Both the position numbers and the translations under genes were made by a program. Below are positions 31,021-41,555 of a stretch of 64,000 nucleotides of DNA, piece by piece. The stretch comes from Plasmodiophora brassicae. Its lineage: Eukaryota > Endomyxa: Phytomyxea > Phytomyxea > Plasmodiophorida. The notes below the pieces were generated by a model that searched no databases, was not told the DNA's origin, and saw only the letters and a list, made by a program, of their open reading frames with translations. The stretch spans positions 434,001 through 498,000 of the forward strand of contig CP145417.1 in the NCBI GenBank assembly GCA_036867785.1. The letters run 5' to 3'. How positions within the stretch are numbered: position 1 is the first letter of the stretch; every line of letters begins with the position of its first letter.

Positions 31021-33354
31021 TTAGGCTGGCTGGGCCGGCGCCTTGTGGTTCACTGCGACGAGTCGCCGGAACTCGGATAGGTCATCGGCGATTGCGAAGT
31101 TGTTTGATCTGAGCTTACTGATGAAGAAGGTTGCCGGCAGCTTATAGAATAGGTTGTCTCGTAGCCAGACGAGGATCGGGTTGGATACTTGGCCGATGAT
31201 GCTCTGCATGTGGGACGACCTTGCCACGCCTTTGACGAACGCCATCCGTCTCTGCTCATACTGGTAGCGCGCTTCAATGTCTCCGTCGGCGTGCGACTCG
31301 TACTTGCCGATCCCGGTAGCCAGAATGAACGCATCCTCAATGGCCAGGCACGCTCCTTGGCCCATGTTAGGTGTTATCGGGTGCGCCGCGTCACCAACCA
31401 GGACAGAATGCAGTGACGACCATCGCGTTCCCGGATCGCGGTCGGTGATGCGGTGCGAGTACCGTTGCGAACCAGGTGTCTTATCGTACAGAACGCGTAA
31501 ATCGGCAGGCCAGCTCGCAGTGTGGGCGTCAGTGCCTTCATGGGCTACTTGCTTTACCCACCAGTATGCTGACGAAAGCGAGCTGCCGTCGTCGATGTAC
31601 CCGACACTGGATCGAAGGCCGGCGCCGTACAAGATCACCATTGTGCTCGGTGGTATTCCAGCCAGCAAGTTCTCAAACGCGTCTCGAAGCCCCGACGATG
31701 AATTCAAGTCCACGACGCCCCGATAGCACATTTCGCCGACGTACTTGGCGGGCGTAACCGAGTCGATAGTCGCACGCCGGACAGCGGAGCCGGTCCCGTC
31801 AGCACCAATTAGCAGACGAGAGTCAACGACGTCGTCATCTCCCGTCTTCAAATGCCGGATCTGGACGCGACCGTCGGGAAGAATGCCGACAAACTCCACG
31901 TTGTACTGGACGAGGTCTGACGGCAGCAGCGCCCGCAAGGCGTGGAGTAACGGCCGACGAGACACAAGCCGGAAACGCTCGCCTGTGCCTCGAACAACGG
32001 CGCTCATGTCGACTCGATTCAGCGTACTCGCATCTGACATCCGCCTCATGACGACCTTGTCGACGACGTGCGTGTGCGTGGTCCAGAATGAAGACGCGAC
32101 GCCCAGCGTTCTCAAAATATGAACAGCCGATGGCCACAAGGCAAGATCGGCGCCATCCTCTGCTTGGGACGCTGGCCGCCTTTCGTAGACGATACACGGT
32201 ATGCCCTGCTTGTGCAGCGTTATTGCTGTAACGAGCCCACCGATTCCCGCCCCTGCAATGACGACACGGCGAGTACGGTCAGGCTTTCGTGGGTCAACGT
32301 CACCGGCCTTCGGGAACGATTTCGCAGAGCGAACGAACTGGATGAAGAGAACCGCAACGATCAGGACATGCAGATCGACGACGCCGCGGTGTAACAGCCG
32401 ACGACACACGGTTTCGAACAGGAATGCCCAGACGGGGAGGGTGCAGTGCACCAGGCTGCGAGCGACAACGCTGTCGAACCGATACGGTCGGTGCCAAAGC
32501 ATCCGGCTGATCTCGATCGCCAATGGAGCGGAGAGCACGGCGAGCGCAAAGGACGCCGTTGTCGGAGCCAATGCGGCCATGCTCAGGTAGGCAAGCACCA
32601 GTGACGTCGAGTGTGCCACAGATGAGGCACGATCGCCGACAAGAACAGGAATGGTGACCTTGCCCGCAAGCCAGTCCGGTCGTCGATCGTTCAGGTTCAG
32701 GACGACAAACAGCGCGAACTTGATGAAGAACGACGGGACGATCAGGAACAGCAGCCGTCCCGCGATGCTGCTGAGATCTGATGTTTGCGTCCAAGCAGCA
32801 AACACGGGCAGCAGAACGTTCTGGACCAGGGCTGCGGTGACCTCGCCCAGCGCTCTGTGATTCAACATCAGCGGCGGCGACGAGTACTGGTGCGCAAGGG
32901 CGAGCATTGCTATTGCGAGTGGAGCGACTCGCGGTGGAAGGACGCACGCGATCAGCGCCGCACTGTAGATGGCGAAACCGGCGGCAATGTACAGGGATAT
33001 GATCGGGTCGACTTTGGAGGAAGGCGATGGGTCGGAAAGGACACGCGATCCTCCTGTCAACCTCGTCCCGTGCCGGTTGAGTCGATCCGACGACAGGTCG
33101 TAGAATTCGCCCGTGTAATGGGCGACCATCTGGCAGGAGAACACGAACATGTAGGCGAACAGGAGCATCTTCACGTCGACGGCGCCGGCATCGCCCACGC
33201 CAATGGCCACGCCGCACAGGTACGTCACGGCGCTGAACATGGTCATGTGCACCCGCCCTAGTCGAACCACGGACCAGAACCGGGCCGACGCTGACGGCAC
33301 GGGTCCCACGCCCACACCCATCGCGGCGACAACCGCCAAATTGTCCCGCCCCAC
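31021..33354 (-). CDS. UbiA-family prenyltransferase fused to FAD monooxygenase
   Basis: Uninterrupted 777-residue frame. Residues about 30-330: a multi-span UbiA domain with YTGEFYDLSSDRLN and TGGSRVL as first Asp motif, and NLNDRRPDWLAGKVTIPVLV as second. Residues about 365-740: a group A flavoprotein monooxygenase, with dinucleotide-binding GAGIGGLVTAITL, middle motif LLIGADGTGSAVRR, and VLVGDAAHPITPNMGQGACL binding the FAD ribityl chain. UbiA enzymes put an isoprenoid on a quinone or aromatic ring; the second domain hydroxylates or epoxidises. One chain could do two consecutive steps of quinone or meroterpenoid synthesis. No intron in an intron-rich neighbourhood suggests recent acquisition or a retrocopy, unproven. 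The substrate is unknown. Confidence 0.9.
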   Translation of the reverse strand: MGRDNLAVVAAMGVGVGPVPSASARFWSVVRLGRVHMTMFSAVTYLCGVAIGVGDAGAVDVKMLLFAYMFVFSCQMVAHYTGEFYDLSSDRLNRHGTRLTGGSRVLSDPSPSSKVDPIISLYIAAGFAIYSAALIACVLPPRVAPLAIAMLALAHQYSSPPLMLNHRALGEVTAALVQNVLLPVFAAWTQTSDLSSIAGRLLFLIVPSFFIKFALFVVLNLNDRRPDWLAGKVTIPVLVGDRASSVAHSTSLVLAYLSMAALAPTTASFALAVLSAPLAIEISRMLWHRPYRFDSVVARSLVHCTLPVWAFLFETVCRRLLHRGVVDLHVLIVAVLFIQFVRSAKSFPKAGDVDPRKPDRTRRVVIAGAGIGGLVTAITLHKQGIPCIVYERRPASQAEDGADLALWPSAVHILRTLGVASSFWTTHTHVVDKVVMRRMSDASTLNRVDMSAVVRGTGERFRLVSRRPLLHALRALLPSDLVQYNVEFVGILPDGRVQIRHLKTGDDDVVDSRLLIGADGTGSAVRRATIDSVTPAKYVGEMCYRGVVDLNSSSGLRDAFENLLAGIPPSTMVILYGAGLRSSVGYIDDGSSLSSAYWWVKQVAHEGTDAHTASWPADLRVLYDKTPGSQRYSHRITDRDPGTRWSSLHSVLVGDAAHPITPNMGQGACLAIEDAFILATGIGKYESHADGDIEARYQYEQRRMAFVKGVARSSHMQSIIGQVSNPILVWLRDNLFYKLPATFFISKLRSNNFAIADDLSEFRRLVAVNHKAPAQPA

Positions 33355-33791
33355 TCCGACGGTAGTGACGTCCAGACCTGAACGCCAAGTACGTCGGACG
33401 CGTCGATTCGATCGCAGTCGGGGACCGATTTTCGTCGCGGACCCCAGACTCGTTTTGGCGAAGGCCCGAACGAATCGCCAACAACGGCGTAGCGACGACG
33501 ACCCCGATACGGTTGGCTAGTACCACCCAGCGATGCGCGACGACGACGACGAACCTGGGCAGCATCACTGTCGCCGATGCAGGTCGATCGAACGATACGA
33601 TGACACCCTACGATTTATTAGTACCGGGCAGTAGAGGGGTTGCACGAGCCCCAGTTTATCCCGGTGCGTCCCTCGAATCGCATTGCCCATTGCAAAACTG
33701 TCAACGTCGGCCACACTAAGCTACGGTTCGAGTATGAAAGGTCGGGGATGGGGAACAAGGCGGGGTGGTGCATTCGTCATTCTATGGACAG

Positions 33792-35406
33792 TTAAGCGGC
33801 AGATGGACTGGGTGCCCGCTGAAGCTCTGTGAGGATAACGGCGTACACGGCGGTGGCATCGACGACCTTCGGCAGGCCAGCGAGGGAGTCCAAATCTGAC
33901 ACGATGAGAACAGGACGGACGGCGTCATCGATCCGGCCATGGGATCCAGCGATACGTCGGCAGGAGTCGTCGCCGACTGGGGTGGCGTTGATGAGGACGC
34001 GCAACCGGAAGACTTGCGAGAGGATCGCTTTCACGACCAGGTGGGCGTACCCGATCCACGAGCCAAACCAGCGCGGGCGCCAGGTCAGCATTTCGCACGG
34101 ATCGTATCCGGGCTTGTCGTGGATGGCGACGGTGCGCGCATAGTCGGGCGCGTCGGCATCGTTGAGCCAGAAGTAGTACGTGAACCACGCGTTACCCTCG
34201 GCCACGCAAACGAGTTCGCCAGCACGATGGACACTGAGTGCTGCGGCCGCCCACGTCGGCACGTCATCCCGATCGAACACGAACGCGATCCCCTTTGTGG
34301 ACTTCAGCAACCTCTTAACTGGATCCACGTCTTCCGCCTTGGCAACGTGCACAATGGAGACCTGGTGATCGGAATGTGCAAACGCGCGGGACGACCCATA
34401 GTCGAGAGTCAGCCCACCGCGCTCGGTGCGGGTGGCGACGTACCCGGCACGGTTCAGAACGCGATTGATGTGCACTGGATGGTTGACCGGGACGATGCCG
34501 TACTCGGAAAGGATTATGACTCGTGCCCCGTGATCCTCGTAGAACGTGACCAGGTCCCGCAGGACACCATCGATCTCGGCCAGGCTATCCAGTACCGACG
34601 GCGACGATGGGCCATCGCGTTGCAGGACGTAATCGAGGTGCGGTAGGTAGATGAAGCTCAATACGGGATCGAACTCGTCGTCGACCATCTTGGACGCATC
34701 GGCAATCCATTGCGAGCTTGCAATGCCGGCCAATGGCCCCCAGAAACGATGCAACGGGAACCGCCCCAGCCTAGATTGCAGAGAATCGCGCAACGCGGCC
34801 GGCTTCGTCCAGATGTCAGGAAGCTTGCGCCCATCAGACAGGTACTAAACGGGTCGTCAGTCTCGAAACCGTGGAGCAACAACGGGGACGACTCGGAACC
34901 TGTGGGCGCGGCACGACCGCAACGTCGAGTGCATCTGTTCGTGACGTTCATTCAGGCACGTAAAGTCATTGGCAGTGCACGCAGGCATACCATCGTGCAT
35001 GCAATGCCATCCACAATTGCTAAACGTGACCGCCGTCGGGTCGATGGCCTTGACCGTATCGAAGATTCGCTGGCCGCGAACCAGCGCCCGGCTCTGATGC
35101 CAGTTACGAACCTCCTTCAGAACGGGATCGTAGAACCCGTTGGCCGTTATCGAATGCTCCGCAGGGGACGCCCCTGTGAGATACTGCAACAGGCAACCGG
35201 TTAGCGCCAGACACCTCGAGGGTTCGCCTTGGTGCGCCCCGAACCGTAGCCTGGGCGACGCAGGTCACAGCCGGGAACGCTGCCTCGATTTCCCGACAGG
35301 CGCTGCGTGCCTGGAACTCGTGCAGGAACGGCGTCTGGGTCGGCCCGATTAACGACTGGGTTAACCCGACCACATCAATGACGCAAGTCTTCGTCAGAAT
35401 CGGCAT
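33792..35406 (-). CDS. alkaline-phosphatase-superfamily nucleotide pyrophosphatase/phosphodiesterase
   Basis: Five exons. Exon 1 (MPILTKTCVIDVVGL) gives the first metal Asp; the nucleophile Thr is in CVAQATYLTGASP, formed across an intron; then NGFYDPVLKEVRNW, FSNCGWHCMHD, DVAVVPRPQYLSDGRK (three splices), GRFPLHRFWGP, YLPHLDYVLQR (metal D and H), ILSEYGIVPVNHPVHINR and FAHSDHQVSIVHV (metal D and H). The C-terminus HDKPGYDPCEML and RIAGSHGR also fits bacterial and algal members. No signal peptide is evident. In one metal-binding motif the Asp-His pair typical of relatives is SEYG, which many members of this subfamily also show. Substrate unknown. Confidence 0.9.
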
Positions 35407-35785
35407 CGGCGTTCGCAAACGTCGCCCCAAAACGTGGCCAGTTGCCCCGTGGCGACTTGCGCGTTTCAAGTCCGAAGAAGGGCGTAGCCAATGGCTGACC
35501 GTCCGCCCCGACTGCTGCGACGCCTCGGGACGGCGTTCGTGCAGTGCCCGACTGAGGTGGGGATGTCCGCTGCACGTCGTGCACGCGTTCGTGTCTCACG
35601 TGGGAAGTGCGGATGCGTGTGCAGGCGCAGGTGTACGGCGCATGCGTGCTCAAGAACCTCGACCGGTTGGAGAAGGGCGTCTGCGAGGACACGTTTCAGG
35701 CGCTGGCGCGTTGCGTTCGCCAGGCCGTTCAGCAGACGCGGTCGCGACGATGATGGATGTAACGGAATGTATTGGATCGGGGGTG

Positions 35786-36988
35786 CTATGTGGGCGGTGC
35801 TGCTGCGGTCAGGTATTGGGCAAGCCATTCTGGGATCCAGCGGCGCGATGGACTCCATGTGAACAAAGGCGATCGGGCGCTATCCGCATCGGACGCCTGC
35901 AAGACGCGCCGGGCGTCCGGCTCGCGGCTCCTTCCGTTCCATTCCATATGCTTCAGCAGGTCGGCGTACGTTTCACGTGCGGCACGAAGCGCCATCGATT
36001 CGGCCGCTGACAGAAACGGGAACTTTGCCAGTTTCGAGATCGCCGAACGCAGCAGCCCCTCGGACAGGATCGCTTCGCCGGCGTGCTTGTAGAACGCGGC
36101 CAGCAGTCGAAGGGATTCGACGTTTAGCACGTCGTGGTCTGGCAGTCCCTGCACGTGTCACGCGAATCAACACGAGCCGACATCGAATCGACGAGACGCG
36201 GGGTTACGGCCGCCTCGGACGCCGACAGGGCGTCCTTCAGCGTCTGCTGAGCAGCGGGGCTGGTGCCTTGTGCAGCGCCGAGGAGCTGACTCGCGGCAAC
36301 GAGCAGCGGCGACTTGCCCGGCTCCAATGCGGAACGCGCCTCAGCAAGGATCGGTTCAGCACCGAGTGGATCTCGCTCCATCATGATCCACCCGGTTACC
36401 AAACGAATCGCGCCTAACAACGCGGCACGTGGGCACAGGCCAATGTCAACCAACGCGACCCGCCATACCTTGGACGTCATCGGACGCACCGCGACCGGCA
36501 TCCAGCAAACCAGTCGGGTCGTTGGCAATGACGGCACGCACAGCAGCGGTACGAGCGCCCTCTAGGTTCAGTTCTCCCGCAGGATGACAGCTCCCGCGAT
36601 GGTTAGCAAGATGGCGCGCTGCCTGGATGGAGGGATGCCCCAGCTCCTCGATCGTTCGAAGACGGTCGCACTCGTCCTTGAACTGCCCTCGCTGCTGGTA
36701 GGCAAACGCGGCGCGTTCGACAATCGACGCCATCAGGGCCGGCATTCTTAACGGGCGAACGATATCGCAGGCGCGGTTCAGCCTCGATTCCACCTGCCCA
36801 TCGACGCCCAGGTGCACCCGTCGCCGCACCAAGTCGTCTGCCTCCACGACCTCGTCGATCGGCGGGCCGGCGCCCGCCTCCAGGGCCCCGCCATCGCCCC
36901 AGTCGAACGCGACGCCGTACGCGCTGTACCGACGGCGGCAGGAGCGACGACCGAACAGCCCCACTACGGACATGAGCGAAAATGGCAC
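35786..36988 (-). CDS. TPR-like helical protein, possibly mitochondrial
   Basis: Multi-exon model from MPFSLMSVVGLFGRRSCRRR, an Arg-rich amphipathic start that could be a mitochondrial presequence. Helical repeat-like segments follow: MASIVERAAFAYQQRGQF, KDECDRLRTIEEL, and in later exons GAIRLVTGWIMMERDPLGAE, ESLRLLAAFYKHAGEAILSE and RAARETYADLLKHME, ending WLAQYLTAAAPPT. The exons lie in different frames and need three or four short introns that I place only roughly. The A-helix/B-helix pattern looks like TPR; no specific family is assigned. Confidence 0.55.
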
Positions 36989-37101
36989 GATGCAGCAGGC
37001 GCTTCAGCGTCGCTGGCTACCTACCAGCATCGCGGACACGAGCGATGCCGTCGCTTCAGCCCTATTGACTACCGACAGCGCGAGAGACGTTGACTTGAGG
37101 A

Positions 37102-38094
37102 TTACACCAGTGTCTTCGTGGCACTGGAATGCGTGGCACTGGAACGCGAGGCGCTGGCCGGGGAATGCATGGCACTGCGGGGCGAGGCAACCCCCGCGGG
37201 TAGCAAGGACAGCGGCGATGCGATCCACGGCGCGAGCACATTGGAGTCGTTCAGGCATAGGTGGACCCGCCACCACATGCGGTTGACGACGTCGTATGGG
37301 TCGTTGGGGTCGGACTGGGACGGGTTCGTGTCCCACGGTTTCTGGAGCACGTAGTGAATGTTGCGCACGTCGCTGATGTCCCAGAGGTCGGGGTGGGAGA
37401 CGATCAGGGTCTTGAGCGCGTTGTAGACGTACGGGAGCAGGAACGTGGATTCAGCAAAGTACTCGTTGAGGAAGTCCTGGTCTGCGAATGGGTACGACGA
37501 CCTGTCGGCAGCGGCAAGGGCAGCTGTCAGGCTGGTCAGCGTGTCGAGGGAGGGGCACAGGACGAGGAGCCCAGAGTTGAAGTACGACGCCAACGCGCCA
37601 CGCTTCGATGTGAACGCGCAGTTGGCGGGCACCCACGATTTCGGATACTGGGGCAGTCGGTTCTGGTTGCAGGTGCAGGCTGGGCACGCGGCCAAGTCGA
37701 CGTGACCGGGGACCAGGTCGAATACATCGTCCATGTGGCGTAACACGAGCATGTCGCTATCCAGGAAGCAGACCTTGTCGTAATCCACTAACGACCAGGC
37801 TTGCAGTTTCGTCCAGACTTCAGCGAACCTTTCAAACGCATAGTCCTTCCTCGAAGAAGTACTGGGACCGGGGTCGACTGGATCGACGTGTACAACTCGC
37901 ATGCCAGGAACGCCCGCGACAGATATCAGCGTATGCGAACTGACCGCTGACGTTACCATGGCCACAAGCGGGTACGCGGTCCCCGATGACATCAGGGATC
38001 GCCCAAGGGTCACTGTGCCAACGGCATACTGGTCGCGCGTCAACAGCGTTGCCCACGCTCGTCTCTCGCTCGATTCCTTCTTCCTCGACCCCAT
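37102..38094 (-). CDS. GT8 family glycosyltransferase (glycogenin-like)
   Basis: Intronless, 330 residues from ATG 38094 (MGSRKKESSERRAWATLL); 38136 is an alternative upstream Met. GT8 landmarks: TLLTRDQYAVGTVTLGRSL, FLDSDMLVLRHMDDVF with the DxD metal site, FNSGLLVL, DQDFLNEYF and HYVLQKPWD. These retaining transferases include glycogenin, galactinol synthase and plant IPUT/PGSIP proteins. No signal peptide or membrane segment, so cytosolic glycogenin- or galactinol-synthase-like action is more likely than Golgi. Simple A/S/T/P-rich C-terminus. Acceptor unknown. Confidence 0.88.
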   Translation of the reverse strand: MGSRKKESSERRAWATLLTRDQYAVGTVTLGRSLMSSGTAYPLVAMVTSAVSSHTLISVAGVPGMRVVHVDPVDPGPSTSSRKDYAFERFAEVWTKLQAWSLVDYDKVCFLDSDMLVLRHMDDVFDLVPGHVDLAACPACTCNQNRLPQYPKSWVPANCAFTSKRGALASYFNSGLLVLCPSLDTLTSLTAALAAADRSSYPFADQDFLNEYFAESTFLLPYVYNALKTLIVSHPDLWDISDVRNIHYVLQKPWDTNPSQSDPNDPYDVVNRMWWRVHLCLNDSNVLAPWIASPLSLLPAGVASPRSAMHSPASASRSSATHSSATKTLV

Positions 38095-38488
38095 TCTCGG
38101 GATGTCGACTGGGCGGACTTGACGACCAAGAAGCAAATCACGTCGCGTCGAAAGTGTTAACTGTCCCAGGCAGACCTTGTTCTGGACCCCGGCTGCGACC
38201 CTTCGGGCGTTCGGCCACTAGCTCTGTGACGACCGAAAGACGCGCCGCGGACGGCTTATCTGTTACACAAGTCGGCCACTGCGAAATGCACAGCGCCTCT
38301 ACCCACTTCGTTCGGTTTTAATAAGCCGGAACCATCGGCTGAAAACGATTCGACTGTGGCGCTATTTTGGGGCAGCAGGGTCGCGGAACTCGGATACCTA
38401 AATTCGGGGGTCGACCTTTTCAGTCAACAGCCGATCCAGGGCGCTGGCAGTGAGTCGTCCAGAACACCGCGATCGCTTCACTGCAGTC

Positions 38489-39647
38489 ATGAAGCACGCG
38501 GTTCACGCGTTAGCGGTCATGCGTTTGCTCGTATTCGTCACGGGGCGTCTGGCGGCGTTCGATCCGGGCGACTGGATGCGCGACCTCCGTGAGGTGATCG
38601 GCCAGTTCCCGCTGACACGCGTCGCCATTCCCGGAAGCCACAACTCCGGATCGCATGCCGCCACATGGAAGAGCGCCCGATCCGATGATAGCGAGCTGCA
38701 TCCCGTGCTGCACAAAGTGGTACCTTTCGTCGTTGCCGATTGGGCTCGTGTACGTTCGACTGTGTCCGTTGGCGCCACCCGACCATACTGACATGTCGCA
38801 GTGTCAGCGAAACTCGATTCTCTTGCAGTTACTGAACGGCATTCGTTATCTGGATGTTCGCCTGCAGTATGCACCGGGTGGCAAATCGTCGTTGTGCCAC
38901 TCGGTCTGCTGCATGCCGCTGGCTGATTTCAACAGGGAGCTACGCGAGTTCGTCGACGGGCACGCCAGCGAAATTGTCATCGTCCACAGCCATCGCGGCA
39001 TATTCGGCCTGTCCGACAACCGTGACGAGGCGGCTGCCCAGCAGAACGAAGTCGTCCCTGCGGTGGTCGACGGCATTGGGCGCGAGCGAGTCGCGAACCG
39101 TCTGTTTACAGCCGGTTCCCTCGTCAATGCATTCATGGACGCCGGTGTCAACGTCGTCATGGTGTTCCCGGATGAGAGCGTCTCTCGCCGACACAACATA
39201 TGGGACGAATCACAGAGCCTAACGCGACACTGGCCGGCATCGGAGAACGTCCGCGACGTTCTCAACTTTGCCAAGGAGCTCTGGCGGAAGCGCGACAATT
39301 TCTCCAAGTTGCACGTTGCCGAACTTATCCTGTCCCCGAAGGACACGAGCATCGTTGCTGCCGCGGCCGCCGGTCTGGCAACCGGTGTACCTTTGGGGAT
39401 TGTCGGGTCATCCCTCTGCAAGGGCTTGGCAGACTACTACGTTCCGCAGACGATTATGGGATTCTGCAGACAGCTAACCGAATCTGTGCCCGACTTCCTT
39501 CACCACTGCTGGGTCACCAGCAGCGACGACATCTTCGAGAACATCAACATCATCATGATTGACGACTGCGACATGCAATCCGGGGCGATCATCAAACGCA
39601 TCGTTCAAGTCAACCTGGACAAGATCCCGTTGACGAATGGCCCATAG
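38489..39647 (+). CDS. secreted PLC-X domain protein (PLCXD-like)
   Basis: Two exons (38489-38749 and 38802-39647). Signal-peptide-like start (HALAVMRLLVFVTGRLAA). The X domain begins IPGSHNSGSHAATW with the first catalytic His, then across the intron WARCQRNSILLQLLNGIRYL and DVRLQY. Later SEIVIVHSHRGIFG and NVVMVFPDE follow the fold of bacterial-type PI-PLC. The C-terminal half has IIMIDDCDMQSGAIIKRIVQ. No Y or C2 domain, so it is not a PLC-beta partner of G alpha. Likely a secreted or GPI-substrate phospholipase-like enzyme; activity is not certain. Confidence 0.87.
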
Positions 39648-39871
39648 GTCACCTCCACTTCATCGTCTAACGAAACTGCAGGCGATGGCTGCACGTGACA
39701 CCTGAGATCAGCCTCACAGCGGGCTCTCTACCTATTGCAACGAGGTTCTAGGGGCAGCTACACCCATTAAATCATGGTGTGCCTGTCAAGTACCCAGGCA
39801 GCGGTCGATCACGGGTACCGCCTAGCTCCTGTAGTGTAATAGCATCTCCTGCATTACACATCGTGCTCACC

Positions 39872-41409
39872 ATGGCCGGTGCCCTGGCGCCATGTGCGTT
39901 ACTCGCGCTGTGCGTTGCCGTCGTTGACGGCTCGGTGACGTTCCCATCGGCGGCCCCTGGCAGTCCACTCGCAGGTGTGCACTTGTACTCGGCAGCAATG
40001 ACATCGTTTATCGGGCCTCAGCCTGGAGATCCCGACAGCACCAGGACCGGTCCGGTCGTCATTTTCGACGGCGACTTATGCCAGCCGTCAACGATGCAGG
40101 CTCCAGGAAGCATCATCTTCATAACGACGGGTTCGGCAACGCGGGCCGCGTGCTCCTACGAGACCCGGTACCTCTCGTTATACGTCACTGGTGCCGCTGC
40201 TATACTTCGTAGGTGCTCGCGCGCATGTTGAGCCGCCTTGTTTTGAACATATGCCCTTTAGTGCCTGCGGTAGACAATGTTCCATCTGTGCAGATGTACA
40301 CGAACGACGGATCGCAAGGTGCCTACACGCGTCACCTTCCTACGCTGTTCCTTCACGTCGGGCCTAGCAATGAGGTGTACAACACAGTGGTATCCGCTGC
40401 TCCCGGGCAGAACGCCACCGTGTCGCCCGACGCCAACGTCTGGCAGGACACGTTCGCATCATGGTACTACCAGTTGTTCATTCGGATCCTGCCCAGTTTC
40501 GTCTTGATTGCATCGGGGCTGACCGCGTCTGTGTACTTGGCTGTCCACATGCGCTTCATGCGCGGCGAGTACGAAAGCACCTTTCCCGTGGCGCGCCGAT
40601 CGCTGTCAAGGTGGATGGCGTTCGCTCGGAAGTCAGCGGGGTTGCCGCACGCCGTCCTGGCCATCGAGGTGGCCACCGCCACCCTTTCCGGTGCCATTCT
40701 GGCGATCGACGGCTATTTCAGCACGCCGAACCTGCCGTTCCCTGTCCTTCAGTATTTCATCACGCTGCTGAGCGGGTGGAGCTTCGCGTCGTCCCTGCTC
40801 TCCGCATCGGTTTGGGTGCGCCACCTGTCGTGCATCGTCGATTCGAAGTCGCTGTTGACTCGCGTCGTCCGAGGCGACTACCTGTCCGTATTCGTCCTGC
40901 TGGCCGTCATCCCCATCATCGTCGACACAGCTGGTAGTGTCCTGTTTGCCATGTACCATGGGCAGCTGGCGGTGACAACGATCATCTCGGCACTTGGGTT
41001 CCTGCTCCAGCTGACAGTGGGCGTACACGTCCTGACGAGCGTCATGCATTACTACTGTACGGTCCGCAAGGTATTCGTGCAAACGACGCACGCTGCGTCT
41101 GATGCCGACGAAGGCATGGACGCAATTCTGCGCCGCCTGAGCGTCTGCGCCCTGGGCATGTCGCTCTCGATGATCCTGTTCTGCTTCGGGACCGCCCTGA
41201 TCGCGCTGTCGTCAGCGTCTCTGTACAGCCCGGCACGATGGACGGCCATCTGGTCGTTGATCTATAGCGGTCGGGCAGCGGATAGCGCGTTTCGTGTTGC
41301 GATGTTCAAGCCCCGGTCCGCCCAACCGTCGTTTAAACACAATGTCATTGCCGTTACGCCCGACACAAAGAAAACGTGGGCGTCACTCTCGACCCCTCTA
41401 CATCAGTAG
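39872..41409 (+). CDS. receptor-like seven-transmembrane protein with ectodomain
   Basis: Two exons (39872-40208 and 40262-41409), about 495 residues. Signal peptide MAGALAPCALLALCVAVVDG; ectodomain of about 170 residues with VVIFDGDLCQPSTM and SIIFITTG, which recalls a protease-associated (PA) fold; then seven hydrophobic segments starting ILPSFVLIASGLTASVYLAV and ending WTAIWSLIYSGRAADSAF, with a short tail. A signal peptide, ectodomain and 7TM is the layout of several protist GPCR and GOST-like families. No specific GPCR motif was found, so receptor function is inference. It converges with the next gene, stops 146 bp apart. Confidence 0.72.
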
Positions 41410-41555
41410 AGGCTTGTAAGCGATGCCAGGGGGCTTCAATAAAGTACGTCCCAGGCCATGTCAACCTGAAGGAGACGCAGAGCGACCCCGATGCGGGTAA
41501 ATCCTCAGGTACTATTCATTCATAGCGACGAGGGCGTTGCATTTGGTGTCGGCGA

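Noticed and set aside
32300-33568. 422-codon minus ORF
   Set aside because: Frame shadow of the UbiA-monooxygenase gene, without motifs.
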